From contig JAJFGQ010000056.1 of NCBI GenBank assembly GCA_021776075.1, positions 1 through 64,000 on the forward strand: a stretch of DNA of 64,000 bases. The letters run 5' to 3'. Position 1 is the stretch's first letter. The number at the start of each line of letters is the position of its first letter. Positions 18,479-27,734 of the stretch are shown here, piece after piece. The DNA is from Alphaproteobacteria bacterium. Its GTDB lineage: Bacteria; Pseudomonadota; Alphaproteobacteria; Micavibrionales; Micavibrionaceae. The notes beneath the pieces are model-generated. The model was given only the letters and a program-made list of their open reading frames with translations, had not been told where the DNA came from and did no database searches. Both the position numbers and the translations under genes were made by a program.

Positions 18479-20518
18479 ATGTCAGGACAATCGCAAGAAA
18501 AAGCAGGTTTTGCGGGTAATGAACCTTTATGGAGTCCTGATGCGGAACAGATTGAGAAATCACGTTTGACAGCGTTTATGAACAGGGTTTCTGACAAAAC
18601 CGGAAAAGAATTTAGTGATTATCGGGCTATTTCAAAGTGGTCGACAGATCATTCGGAAGAATTCTGGTCTGAAATCTGGGATTTTTGCGGCATTATTGGC
18701 GAAAAAGGTACTGTCGTTCTGAAAGATGGCGATAAAATGCCGGGTGCTCAGTTTTTTCCGGACGCTAAAATTAATTTTGCCGAAAATCTGTTGCGCCGTC
18801 GTGATGATCATCCGGCACTTATTTTTCGTGATGAAACGGGCGGGGAACGGAGCCTCACTTTCAATCAGCTTTATGATGAGGTCAGTAAGTGGCAGCAGGC
18901 TTTTAAAGAGGCCGGGATTGAAAAAGGCGATCGTGTGTCCGGTTATATGCCGAATATGCCGGAATCTATTATTGCGATGTTGGCGGCAACATCTCTGGGG
19001 GCTGTCTGGTCTTCAGCATCGCCTGATTTCGGCGTGAATGGCGTTGTCGACCGTTTTGGACAAACCGAGCCCAAGATTCTGGTTACCGTAGATGGTTATC
19101 ATTACAACGGCAAAAAACTCGATATTTTACCTAAGGTCAAAGAGATTCAGCCACAGATCAAAAGTCTGGAAAAGACGATTATTGTTCCCTTTTTAAATGA
19201 CGACCCTGATTTGTCAGGTATGAACCAGACGATCACGGCGGGCGATTTTACTGCTTCCTTCGCGTCGCAGGATATTGAATTCAATCGTGTCGATTTCAAT
19301 GAGCCGCTTTTTATTATGTTTTCCTCCGGCACGACCGGCGCGCCGAAATGTATTGTTCACGGTCATGGCGGAACTTTGATGCAGAATCTGAATGAACACC
19401 AGATGAATTGCGATATGAAGCCTGATGAAAGGCTTTTTTACTTCACGACATGTGGCTGGATGATGTGGAACTGGCTGGTTGTCGGTTTGGCGAATGAGAC
19501 GACATTGCTGCTTTATGACGGTTCTCCTTTCTACCCGGATGGTAATGTTTTGTGGGATTTTACGACCAAGCATGATTGTAAGTTGTTTGGTACGTCGGCT
19601 AAATATATTGATGCTTTGAAAGCCAATCAGGTTTATCCCGGCGAAACACATGACCTGAGCGCTCTAAAGCTTATTACATCGACGGGTTCGCCGTTGGTGC
19701 CAGAAAGCTTTGATTTTGTGTATGAGAAGATCAAAAAAGACGTACAACTTGCGCCTATTTATGGCGGGACTGATATTATTTGTGCTGCCTTTGGAATCGG
19801 TAACCCCATTTCACCGGTCTGGCGTGGAGAAATGCAGGGGCAGGCGCTGGGTACGTGCATAGATATCTTTGATGAAGACGGGCACTCTATACCGCCCGGC
19901 GGCGGTGCGGGTGAATTAGTGCTAACAAAGCCTATTCCTTCTATGCCGGTGGGCTTCTGGAATGATACGAACGGCGAGAAATACCATGATGCTTATTTTG
20001 ACATGTTTCCTGACGTATGGCGGCATGGCGACTGGGCTGAATTGACATCTCATGGCGGGGTTATTGTCACAGGTCGTTCGGATGCGACACTAAATCCCGG
20101 TGGTGTCCGTATAGGGACGTCTGAAATTACAGGCCCGGCCGACCAGACGGATGGCGTGAAGGAGAGCATGGCGATTGGGCAGGACTGGGAGGGCGACGTA
20201 CGGGTTGTTCTCTTCGTTATTTTTCAGGATGGCGTGGCTCTGAACGAAGATATGGAAAAAACGATCAAGGGTAATATCCGTAAAGACGGAAGCCCACGAC
20301 ATGTACCGGCTAAAATTATCCCTGTTAAAGACTTCCCCCGTACGCGTAGCGGAAAAGTTTCTGAATTGTCGGTCAAAAATATTCTTCATAACAGGCCAGT
20401 TAAGAATGTTGAGGCGCTGGCCAACCCGGAATCGCTGGCGCTTTTTAAAGACTTGCCGCAGTTGCAGGAGGGATATTCCGAAAAACAAAAAACCTCCTCT
20501 CCCGCTGTCGGAGTTTGA
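18479..20518 (+). CDS. Acetoacetyl-CoA synthetase
   Basis: This 679-residue acyl-CoA synthetase activates acetoacetate with ATP and CoA, feeding polyhydroxyalkanoate or ketone-body metabolism. The AMP-binding loop is FSSGTTGAPK near residue 281, and the catalytic Lys region is RTRSGKVSEL near residue 624. The opening PLWSPDAEQIEKSRLTAFM and HGHGGTLMQNLNEHQMNCD are typical of acetoacetyl-CoA rather than acetyl-CoA synthetases. I chose ATG 18479 because AGGAGG lies five bases upstream; the in-frame ATG at 18434 would add 15 residues not usual in the family. Confidence 0.9.
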   Translation: MSGQSQEKAGFAGNEPLWSPDAEQIEKSRLTAFMNRVSDKTGKEFSDYRAISKWSTDHSEEFWSEIWDFCGIIGEKGTVVLKDGDKMPGAQFFPDAKINFAENLLRRRDDHPALIFRDETGGERSLTFNQLYDEVSKWQQAFKEAGIEKGDRVSGYMPNMPESIIAMLAATSLGAVWSSASPDFGVNGVVDRFGQTEPKILVTVDGYHYNGKKLDILPKVKEIQPQIKSLEKTIIVPFLNDDPDLSGMNQTITAGDFTASFASQDIEFNRVDFNEPLFIMFSSGTTGAPKCIVHGHGGTLMQNLNEHQMNCDMKPDERLFYFTTCGWMMWNWLVVGLANETTLLLYDGSPFYPDGNVLWDFTTKHDCKLFGTSAKYIDALKANQVYPGETHDLSALKLITSTGSPLVPESFDFVYEKIKKDVQLAPIYGGTDIICAAFGIGNPISPVWRGEMQGQALGTCIDIFDEDGHSIPPGGGAGELVLTKPIPSMPVGFWNDTNGEKYHDAYFDMFPDVWRHGDWAELTSHGGVIVTGRSDATLNPGGVRIGTSEITGPADQTDGVKESMAIGQDWEGDVRVVLFVIFQDGVALNEDMEKTIKGNIRKDGSPRHVPAKIIPVKDFPRTRSGKVSELSVKNILHNRPVKNVEALANPESLALFKDLPQLQEGYSEKQKTSSPAVGV

Positions 20519-20525
20519 TCGGATT

Positions 20526-21059
20526 ATGCGCGGTTATTTTGGTATCGGTGTAGAAGAAGTCAGCAAAGAAGGCAATGTAGGCAATCTTGTGCGTTCTGCC
20601 CATGCTTTCGGGGCGAGTTTTTTCTTTGCGATTGCGCCGCATGTTGATGTGAAGGCTCTGCGTGTGTCCGATACCTCCGGTGCTTTCGACCATGTGCCTT
20701 ATTATCAGTATGATAGTCCGGAACAAATGGACTGGCCGCAAGGCTGCCAATTGGTCGGTGTTGAATTGATCGAAGATTCGATAGAATTGCCCAGTTTTAA
20801 ACATCCTGTACGTGCCGCGTACGTTTTGGGGCCTGAAATGGGCAGCCTTTCACCAGAAACGTTGAAACATTGTGACTTTACGGTTCAAATCCCGATGAAG
20901 TTCTGTGTGAATGTCGGTGTGGCCGGGGCTCTTGTTATGTATGATCGCTTGCTCTCCATGGGTCGTTTTGCAGATCGTCCCGCCCGTGCCGGCGGTCCGA
21001 TAGACCCGATAGCCGAACATATTCATGGCCCGCGCCGCATTCAGAGAAATAGAAAATAA
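20526..21059 (+). CDS. TrmH/SpoU-family RNA methyltransferase
   Basis: The 177-residue protein is a single SPOUT domain that would methylate a ribose in tRNA or rRNA. Motif 1 is NVGNLVRSAHAFGAS, motif 2 is VLGPEMGSLSPE and motif 3 is IPMKFCVNVGVAGALVMYD, the deep-knot signatures of the SpoU family. No other start codon lies between ATG 20526 and the previous stop, so the start is firm. It follows acetoacetyl-CoA synthetase by seven bases and is probably co-transcribed, with no obvious functional link. Confidence 0.88.
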   Translation: MRGYFGIGVEEVSKEGNVGNLVRSAHAFGASFFFAIAPHVDVKALRVSDTSGAFDHVPYYQYDSPEQMDWPQGCQLVGVELIEDSIELPSFKHPVRAAYVLGPEMGSLSPETLKHCDFTVQIPMKFCVNVGVAGALVMYDRLLSMGRFADRPARAGGPIDPIAEHIHGPRRIQRNRK

Positions 21060-21108
21060 GGTTTTTAAAGGTGGGGTTTTATGCGCTTACAATTAACGAT
21101 TTCTGACC

Positions 21109-21801
21109 CTAGCGCCGGAAGAAACTGTCAAATATCTGGTCAATCCAACCCGTCATAACTGTAACGGGATCAGTGACAGCAGGGCCTCCGGCGATAAGGC
21201 ACAGGCAGCCTTCTTCATTGTCAGCAACAGGCTGTTCATTGCCGTATTCATCCGGCATAAAAAGATCACCGCGTTCATAAGTGTGGGTTTCGTAGTGAAA
21301 GCGTCCTTCTAAAATCAGGATAATGCGGGGGTGATAGCCTGTACGTCCAAATCCTTTTGTACCGGGCAGGAGCTTCAGGAGAAAAACCTTACTGCGGGGG
21401 CAGGAAACGGGGATATTAAATATGTGAATTTCTTTGCAGGTTTTTTGCCACTGAAAAGGATGAATGCTCATATATTGGCAGATCGGCGCGGGCAAGGAAA
21501 GGGGTGCCGAGAAACCCGGTGGCGGATCTGCTTTATTACAGGGCTGTATTTCAAGACATTCTTCCAGACGGTTTAATACGGCATCAAGGCTCTCCTCTGC
21601 CATGGAAACGGGGTTGCAGCAATCATTCATTAGTGCGCCGCCCAGTGATTCATATTGTGAGACATAGCGTTTTGCTCGTGGGGAGATTGTAATATGTGAA
21701 GCGACAAGAAGAGCACAGCCTTCATCGAGAACGCCGCTGGCATATTCCATCAGGAGCGTGTCATAGCAAAAACCTTCCTGTTCGTCGTGATTCTGATTCA
21801 T
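21109..21801 (-). CDS. ChrR-like anti-sigma factor lacking the usual zinc ligands
   Basis: The 230-residue protein has an N-terminal anti-sigma-like region (LLMEYASGVLDEGCALLVASHI) and a C-terminal cupin fold (GYHPRIILILEGRFHYETHTYERGDLFMPDE). It lies on the same strand as the ECF sigma gene with an ATGA overlap, the arrangement of rpoE-chrR. In ChrR, His-x24-His-x3-Cys-x2-Cys binds zinc. Here H36 is kept, but the two Cys positions read S40 and A43 and no His lies at residue 11. The cupin metal His positions also look altered. It probably still binds the sigma factor but may sense differently. Confidence 0.82.
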   Translation of the reverse strand: MNQNHDEQEGFCYDTLLMEYASGVLDEGCALLVASHITISPRAKRYVSQYESLGGALMNDCCNPVSMAEESLDAVLNRLEECLEIQPCNKADPPPGFSAPLSLPAPICQYMSIHPFQWQKTCKEIHIFNIPVSCPRSKVFLLKLLPGTKGFGRTGYHPRIILILEGRFHYETHTYERGDLFMPDEYGNEQPVADNEEGCLCLIAGGPAVTDPVTVMTGWIDQIFDSFFRR

Positions 21802-22415
21802 CGTTCTATTCCTTTTAAACTATGCCGTAGGCGTTCCAGTGCCAGTCTGATTCTCGATTTGACAGTGCCCAGTGGTAAACCCGTTTCCTGTGCTATATCT
21901 TGATGTGTTTTTTCTTCGAAAAAAGATTGGCGGATCAACGCGGCCTGTTCCTTTGGCAATTCTAGAATTGCTGCCGCCAGAGTTTTTTCTTCTTCAAGAT
22001 GAATGCTCTGATCATCCGGTAGCAAAGGGGCTTCTGTTCCTGAGAACATGGGGTCGTGGATATCAGGCGCCGGTCGGGCTGTTTTGCGCAGGAAATCAAT
22101 CCGTTTGTTTCTCGCAATGGTAAAAAGCCATGTGCTGGCAGCCGCTTTGTGAGGGTCGTAGGAAGAGGCTTTGCTCCACGCTGTTAACAAGGTCTCTTGT
22201 GCGACCTCGTCTGCTTGTTCCGGGGACAGACCGCCCTTCATCAAAAAAGACTTAATGCGCGGTGCAAAATGTTTAAAAAGTTGAATAAAGGAATCCCGAT
22301 TTTTTGTTTGGCCGATATCGACCAACAGATCCTCGAATGTCGAAGAGTCTTGCTTTTCTGCGTCCATAAAAGGATTAAGCAGGTTTTCTTTGTTGTGGTA
22401 AAGCGAATAACTCAC
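21798..22415 (-). CDS. ECF RNA polymerase sigma factor, RpoE/ChrR-associated (ECF11-like)
   Basis: The 205-residue sigma factor has region 2 (SFIQLFKHFAPRIKSFLMKGG, then VAQETLLTAWSKASSYDP and STWLFTIARNKRIDFLRK) and region 4 with helix-turn-helix DIAQETGLPLGTVKSRIRLALERL. The sequence and the overlapping anti-sigma gene place it with the group that responds to singlet oxygen and related stress in Rhodobacter; that stimulus is inference here. A promoter matching its likely own consensus lies just upstream (22439-22468), suggesting autoregulation. Confidence 0.9.
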   Translation of the reverse strand: MSYSLYHNKENLLNPFMDAEKQDSSTFEDLLVDIGQTKNRDSFIQLFKHFAPRIKSFLMKGGLSPEQADEVAQETLLTAWSKASSYDPHKAAASTWLFTIARNKRIDFLRKTARPAPDIHDPMFSGTEAPLLPDDQSIHLEEEKTLAAAILELPKEQAALIRQSFFEEKTHQDIAQETGLPLGTVKSRIRLALERLRHSLKGIER

Positions 22416-22438
22416 ATTTTCTCCTTTGTTATGTCGTC

Positions 22439-22468
22439 TTTATACGATCCGAAGGAAAAAACAGATCA
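22439..22468 (-). promoter_or_regulatory. Candidate ECF-type autoregulated promoter
   Basis: On the minus strand, TGATCT (22468-22463) is followed after 18 bases by TATAAA (22444-22439). This resembles the TGATC-N18-TA pattern reported for RpoE-type ECF11 promoters. It lies about 25 bases upstream of the sigma factor start codon. Confidence 0.5.
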
Positions 22469-22481
22469 AAAATTTTTGTGT

Positions 22482-22510
22482 TTAAAGATGATGGAACTAG
22501 GGTATATAAT
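22482..22510 (+). promoter_or_regulatory. Sigma-70-type promoter for the IalB-family gene
   Basis: A perfect TATAAT (22505-22510) lies 17 bases after TTAAAG (22482-22487), a weak -35. It faces away from the ECF promoter and is 66 bases upstream of the IalB start. Confidence 0.45.
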
Positions 22511-22576
22511 GGGCTTGAGTATTTCGCACTCAATTGTAGTATGTTCTTCATGACTCTCCAGATCAGGAACCCGTTC

Positions 22577-23101
22577 ATGTATAAAAAATCTATTGTCGTC
22601 ATAAGTCTTTTTGCAGGGCTTTTACTGTTGTTTTCTTCTTCATTTGCTTCGGCGGCAGAGCCGCGGCTATTGGGAACCTATGGCGAATGGTCAGCCTATG
22701 TGTTTGTAGAGGAGGGTAATAAAGTCTGTTATATGGCCAGTCAGCCGAAAAAGGCAGAAGGGAATTATAAACGCCGGGGTGAAATTTTTGCCTTGATTAC
22801 GCATCGTCCGACAGAAGGCACGAAGAACGTATTCAGTTATATTACCGGTTATTCCTATAAACCGACCAGTGACGCTACCGTTAAGATCGATAGTGAGCGT
22901 TTTACGCTTTTTACACAGGATGATATGGCCTGGGCACCGGATCCTGATACGGATAATAATCTGGCAATGGCAATTCGAAAGGGTTCAAATATGGTTGTAA
23001 AGGGAACATCTTCACGGGGTACTGTAACAACGGATACCTTCAGTCTGAACGGATCGGGCGGCGCTCATGATGCTACGTTACAGGAATGCGGTCTAAAATA
23101 G
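22577..23101 (+). CDS. Invasion-associated locus B (IalB) family protein
   Basis: The 174-residue secreted protein starts at ATG 22577 with AGGAA upstream and has a signal peptide (MYKKSIVVISLFAGLLLLF, cleavage near SFASA). The mature part carries the family pattern: YGEWSAYVF, KVCYMASQP, RGEIFALITHRP, MVVKGTSSRGT. Two Cys residues (in VCYM and QECG) probably form a disulfide. IalB proteins are common alphaproteobacterial periplasmic or surface proteins; a role in invasion is proven only in Bartonella. The frame extends upstream to 22478, but that part looks non-coding. Confidence 0.87.
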   Translation: MYKKSIVVISLFAGLLLLFSSSFASAAEPRLLGTYGEWSAYVFVEEGNKVCYMASQPKKAEGNYKRRGEIFALITHRPTEGTKNVFSYITGYSYKPTSDATVKIDSERFTLFTQDDMAWAPDPDTDNNLAMAIRKGSNMVVKGTSSRGTVTTDTFSLNGSGGAHDATLQECGLK

Positions 23102-23128
23102 GCGTGTAACCGTTATCAGGATACGAAA

Positions 23129-23617
23129 ATGAAACATATTGAGGTCTCAAGAAAGATTCATTTGGCTAAGGAGGTTAAACCGGAGGAGTTGAAGAATGCT
23201 CTGGTTGGCCGATTAGAAAAAACGATTGAGATTGAAACGATTTCTGACGGTCTGGGTGAATTCAAGATCATGGGAACGACGGGTTCCCCTGCTAGTCTTA
23301 CGCGCCATGCTCGCCTTGATCTGGATACCCATATTTTTTTTGATAAGAAGGAAAATGTTGTCCGTATACTGATTTCAGGATTTTCCCGAACGGCGCGTTC
23401 GTTGACTATATTATACTGGATCTTGTTTTTTTGTATGTTGCTCGTGGGCTTGTTGCCGGGATCTATCGAAACCAGTGCAGAGAGTAGCGGTGCTGTCGAT
23501 GCTTTGGTTTTTCTGATTTTTGGTATTTATATTATTACAGATATTAATAAAAAACTTTCCGAACCGAAGGAGTCTCTTGAGACCGCTCTGGAATCTCTTG
23601 ATACGACTTTTGGATAA
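23129..23617 (+). CDS. Hypothetical membrane protein
   Basis: The 162-residue protein has a soluble N-terminal half (about residues 1-90) that looks like a small alpha/beta domain (EVSRKIHLAKEVKPEELKNAL, SLTRHARLDLDTHIFF) and two hydrophobic helices (LTILYWILFFCMLLVGLLPG and VDALVFLIFGIYIITD). The C-terminus is acidic and cytosolic. I do not recognise it. It sits between the IalB-family gene and an M23 peptidase, on the same strand with short gaps. Confidence 0.65.
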   Translation: MKHIEVSRKIHLAKEVKPEELKNALVGRLEKTIEIETISDGLGEFKIMGTTGSPASLTRHARLDLDTHIFFDKKENVVRILISGFSRTARSLTILYWILFFCMLLVGLLPGSIETSAESSGAVDALVFLIFGIYIITDINKKLSEPKESLETALESLDTTFG

Positions 23618-23655
23618 TATTCGGTGACAACAGGGTGTGGGGGAGGAGATTACCA

Positions 23656-25239
23656 TTGGAATCGACGGAACCTCATGGTAGACGTGAGTGGATAAACCGT
23701 ATTGTTGGTAAAATGAGGGGATATGCCTTTTTATTCGAAGGGTATAGGAAGAGATTTGTGAATCCACAGGCTATTCTAATGAAAGTGGGCCGTATCCTGC
23801 CTTTGCGGCATCGTTACGTTTTAACGCGACGGGATCGTCTGCGTTTGCGTTATGTTGTGCTGCCCTTTTTTCTTGTTGTCATGGCGGTTTCTGTTGCCGG
23901 CTTTTCAAGTCATTCACGGGCTGTTTATGTGGTTCATCACGAAAATGAACCCAAGGCCTCTTCTTTATTGGCCCGGCATGTTTCGACGGCACCTGATAAA
24001 ACTTTACAAAACCATTATGAAGCTTCACAAAAACGCCTGAATCGATACGGTCAACAGCCTTTGATACCAGTCTCTGCCGTAGCGCCTTCTTTGCCGCAGC
24101 CCCGGGAGAAAAATATTAAAATTGGGCAGGGCGATACATTGACTGCCGTTTTGCAAAAAGCTGGCGTTTCAGGGACAGATGCCTACAAAGCGGTGAGCGC
24201 ATTAAAAGTGCATTATGATCCCCGTAATATCCGTCCCGGTCAGGAGATGTATTTGCGTTTTGATCCGGTGGATGAAACCGGTAAAGATTATCGCTTTTCA
24301 ACTATGAAGATTGCTGTTGATTCCCTGAAGACCGCCGGTTTAAAGCGCATTGATGACGGGGGCTTTCAATCTTTTATGGAGGAGAAAGAAACGCATCGCC
24401 GTCTTTATGCCAAAAAAGCCAATATTGAAGTGTCCCTGTATGGTTCGGCAGCCAAGGCAGGGCTTCCGGCGGCTATCATTGCAGAAGCTATTCATATTTT
24501 CTCATGGGATGTTGATTTTCAACGTGATATTCGCCGTGGTGATCTTCTGGAAGTTATGTATGAACAATATGAAACAGAGGATGGTGCCAAGCTTAAAAGT
24601 GGCGATATTATTTATGCACGGCTGAATGTAAACGGGCATGACGTTCCTGTGTATCGTTTTGAACTGGAAAAAGGTGAATTTGATTATTTCACAAAAGATG
24701 GAGCAAGTATCCGTAAGGCTCTGATGAAAACACCGATTGACGGTGCGCGGATTTCTTCCGGCTACGGTAAACGTAAACATCCGGTTTTGGGTTATAACAA
24801 GGTTCATAAGGGTGTGGATTTTGCAGCACCAACCGGGACTCCGATTTACGCGGCGGGCGATGGTGTGATTGACAGGGCTGGCCGCTGGAGTTCTTATGGT
24901 AATTATATCCGCATTCGGCATAATTCCTCACTTAAGACGGCTTATGCTCATCTCAAAAAATTTGCCAAAGGCATTACGGCAGGGAAACGGGTCAAGCAAG
25001 GACAGGTTATCGGCTATGTGGGAACAACAGGTCGTTCAACGGGCGCGCATCTTCACTATGAGGTTTTAAAGAACGGCACGCAAGTTAACCCCCGTAAGGT
25101 TAAGCTGCCGCAGGGCAAAACTTTGCAAGGTAAGTCGTTGCAGGCCTTCAAGGCGCATATGGAAGATCTGAACCAGCAATATGCAGGATTATTGCCCGAA
25201 ACAGACACCCAATTGGCTGCGGCGGGAACGGCGCCCTAA
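23656..25239 (+). CDS. M23-family peptidoglycan endopeptidase with N-terminal membrane anchor
   Basis: The protein of about 527 residues has one membrane helix (LRYVVLPFFLVVMAVSVAGF), an OapA/LysM-like domain (KIGQGDTLTAVLQKAGVSG), and a C-terminal M23 (LytM) peptidase with zinc ligands in HKGVDFAAP and GAHLHYEVLKNG. It would cut peptide cross-links in the periplasm during growth or division. The start is uncertain: TTG 23656 has GGGAGGAG seven bases upstream and is preferred; GTG 23635 and ATG 23713 are alternatives. The C-terminus adds a short tail after the peptidase. Confidence 0.87.
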   Translation: MESTEPHGRREWINRIVGKMRGYAFLFEGYRKRFVNPQAILMKVGRILPLRHRYVLTRRDRLRLRYVVLPFFLVVMAVSVAGFSSHSRAVYVVHHENEPKASSLLARHVSTAPDKTLQNHYEASQKRLNRYGQQPLIPVSAVAPSLPQPREKNIKIGQGDTLTAVLQKAGVSGTDAYKAVSALKVHYDPRNIRPGQEMYLRFDPVDETGKDYRFSTMKIAVDSLKTAGLKRIDDGGFQSFMEEKETHRRLYAKKANIEVSLYGSAAKAGLPAAIIAEAIHIFSWDVDFQRDIRRGDLLEVMYEQYETEDGAKLKSGDIIYARLNVNGHDVPVYRFELEKGEFDYFTKDGASIRKALMKTPIDGARISSGYGKRKHPVLGYNKVHKGVDFAAPTGTPIYAAGDGVIDRAGRWSSYGNYIRIRHNSSLKTAYAHLKKFAKGITAGKRVKQGQVIGYVGTTGRSTGAHLHYEVLKNGTQVNPRKVKLPQGKTLQGKSLQAFKAHMEDLNQQYAGLLPETDTQLAAAGTAP

Positions 25240-27677
25240 AGCCGCTGTTCCGGTGGTTTTCCGCCGTCTGTCTTTGGTGACTGTGGCACAGGTGTCTTTT
25301 GGGGCACGGGCGCAGCATCTTTTGTATTTGAAAAGTCCTCACCAAGATTGCTTGGCGCCTTTGTCGGTTCAGGAATAGTGCTTTCTTGTGCGTTCATTTG
25401 CTCCAGCCGCTTTTTGAGGGCGACATAATCCATTTTTCCTGTTGAGAGTTTTGGTATATCCGGTACAAAATGAATATCTGGATCTTTTGGTAGACCGAGA
25501 ATGGACTTATGGCTTTCCTGAGCCGCTTTGGTTAAATGTTCCCGTTTTAGAGCGGGGTCTGTTGTAAACAGGGCAAGGGTATCGCCTTTTTCGGGATTTC
25601 GTTGCAGGACGATACCGTGCTCGTATTCCGGTTTGGGCGATGCGCTTTTTGCGATGATTTCTACGGCATCCAGAGCAACCATTTCACCACCGATTTTGGC
25701 AAAACGTCCGGCCCGTCCGGCGATGCTGACATAACCTTCCGGGTTAATATTGATAATATCACCTGTATCGTGCCAGCCATTTTCCGGTTTTTGGATAATG
25801 CCGGGTTTGTCATGCTTGAGGTAGCCCAGCATGACATTGGGGCCACGAATATAAAGCTGTTTGCCCTGATTGATTCCTTCGACAGGCTCTAGCCGTCTTT
25901 CTATGCCAGGAAGAAAACGGCCGACTGTATTTTTTTCATGGGCAGTGGCTGTGTTGATCGTGACGACGGGGGAAGCCTCGGTCATGCCGTAACCCTGATT
26001 GGGGCGGACACCGAAGCGATTAACATAGGTATCGTATGTTTCCGGTTTAAGCCTTTCCGCCCCGGCAAAAATCATCTTTAATTGTGAGAAATCAGGAGCC
26101 TCAGCGTTGCGTGTATAAAGATTTAGAAAGGTATCTGTACCAAACATGATGGTGGAGTCATTATGATACACCGCTTTGGGGATGTTTTTGCCGTCAAGTG
26201 GCGAGGGGTATTGAAAGCTTCTCATACCCGATAACATCGGAATAACCAGTCCGCCGGTCAGGCCGAAAGCATGAAAAAGGGGCATGGCGTTGAAGACTTT
26301 GTCAGAGGGCGCAAAGGCTGTAACGCTTTTTACCTGTGCCACGTTGCTCAGAATATTTTTAGAACTGAGAGCAACGCCTTTGGGTACGCCTTCGGAACCG
26401 GATGTAAACAGGACAACGGCCGGGTCTTCGCCTGTTACAGGATGAGAAGGCCGGATTAGGCTGTTTTTAGCTTTCATCCGCGCCGCAACTTTAGAAAAGG
26501 GACCGATTTTCTCGCGTAAATCTTCCAGATAAACAATTTCTCGCCCGCTGCTTTTCAGCATTTCAATATCTTTTTCAAGGTCGGCCATTTTTACAAATCG
26601 TTTTGAGGTTATGATTGTTTTCAGGCAGGCTGTTTCTGTGCAGGATAAAGTTACCGCAGCACCGGCTTTGGGGTTCAGCATGGCTGGAACGCGACCATAG
26701 GCTTGCAAGGCCCAGAAGGCCGCCGCAGCACCACGGCTATTGGGCAGAAGAAAACCAACCATTTCTCCCTGCTCTGTTGTTTTATCCATCTGTGCTCCCA
26801 GAGCATAAGCGCCCGTCAGGAGGTCTTTATAGGTCATGCCTGTTTCTTCCGGGTCGTCAAGAATTTCACGGTCCATGCCAAAATTTTCGGCAGCTTTGTG
26901 GAGCTGGCTGATGAGTGTGTCAGACTTCTTAACAGCGGCCAGTGGTAATTCATACATGATGTCTTGCAGTTGTTGACTGCGTTGTTTCTTAAGCTCTTTT
27001 CTTTTAAGGCCATCCGGCAGATCCAGTTTACGCGGTTCCTGAACGGTTAATGTCAATTTAGGAAACCAGCGACGAGGATGATTTGTTGTTTGAGGCTCGC
27101 CGTAGGGCAGAAATTCGAAACCGTCAAGATGTACAGGTACGATATGCGCATCGGCATTATCGGCAATGGCGGCAGCCCCATCAAATATTTGCATGATCGT
27201 ACCGGTACGGGTCAGGCGTCCTTCCGGAAAAATCATGACGGGCTGACCGGCTTTGGCTAATTTCGTCATATCGCGTATTGCCCGGGGGTTGGCCGGGTCG
27301 ATGGGGAAGACATCTATAATGGAAAACAGGAATTTGCCGAAAAGTTTTTTGCTCCATTCATTATAGGTTTCTGTTTTAATGGCAAAAGCAGGGGAGTTCG
27401 GAAGCATGGCTCCTAACAGCATGCTGTCCATGTAGTTTACATGGTTCGCAACGATAAGGGTCGGTTTGCCTTCAAGCCCTTTGAAATTTTCCAGACCATG
27501 TATCTTGGCGCCGTACATAACCCGGAACAATCCTCGAAAGGCTGCTTTGGACACCCTGGAAAATTGATGCATAACCCATGATTTTTTTTTCAGGGTGTTT
27601 GTCTCTTTAGGCGTTTTTGTTTCGGGTGTGTCTATTGCTGTATCGACCATGGCTGTTTTCTTCCCATTAGAATTCAT
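25236..27677 (-). CDS. Bifunctional acyltransferase/acyl-ACP (or acyl-CoA) synthetase, Aas-like
   Basis: This 813-residue fusion has an N-terminal PlsC-type acyltransferase: H79-x4-D84 in NHVNYMD and FPEGR at 150-154. It is followed by an adenylate-forming ligase (FTSGSEGVPKG near residue 420, GYGMTEASP, GWHDTGD). E. coli Aas uses this layout to re-acylate lysophospholipids with free fatty acid. Here no transporter helices are present, unlike MFS-fused relatives. After the ligase comes a Pro/Lys-rich tail of about 50 residues, probably disordered. The start may instead be the Met at residue 10. Confidence 0.86.
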   Translation of the reverse strand: MNSNGKKTAMVDTAIDTPETKTPKETNTLKKKSWVMHQFSRVSKAAFRGLFRVMYGAKIHGLENFKGLEGKPTLIVANHVNYMDSMLLGAMLPNSPAFAIKTETYNEWSKKLFGKFLFSIIDVFPIDPANPRAIRDMTKLAKAGQPVMIFPEGRLTRTGTIMQIFDGAAAIADNADAHIVPVHLDGFEFLPYGEPQTTNHPRRWFPKLTLTVQEPRKLDLPDGLKRKELKKQRSQQLQDIMYELPLAAVKKSDTLISQLHKAAENFGMDREILDDPEETGMTYKDLLTGAYALGAQMDKTTEQGEMVGFLLPNSRGAAAAFWALQAYGRVPAMLNPKAGAAVTLSCTETACLKTIITSKRFVKMADLEKDIEMLKSSGREIVYLEDLREKIGPFSKVAARMKAKNSLIRPSHPVTGEDPAVVLFTSGSEGVPKGVALSSKNILSNVAQVKSVTAFAPSDKVFNAMPLFHAFGLTGGLVIPMLSGMRSFQYPSPLDGKNIPKAVYHNDSTIMFGTDTFLNLYTRNAEAPDFSQLKMIFAGAERLKPETYDTYVNRFGVRPNQGYGMTEASPVVTINTATAHEKNTVGRFLPGIERRLEPVEGINQGKQLYIRGPNVMLGYLKHDKPGIIQKPENGWHDTGDIININPEGYVSIAGRAGRFAKIGGEMVALDAVEIIAKSASPKPEYEHGIVLQRNPEKGDTLALFTTDPALKREHLTKAAQESHKSILGLPKDPDIHFVPDIPKLSTGKMDYVALKKRLEQMNAQESTIPEPTKAPSNLGEDFSNTKDAAPVPQKTPVPQSPKTDGGKPPEQRL

Positions 27678-27734
27678 TTCATAATACCGGGAGGGAGGTT
27701 AGTCCATATGTTACGAAAAAGTCAAATTTTATGT

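Noticed and set aside
20301-20525. Upstream extension of the RNA methyltransferase
   Set aside because: It is a shadow of the acetoacetyl-CoA synthetase end and has no family sequence.
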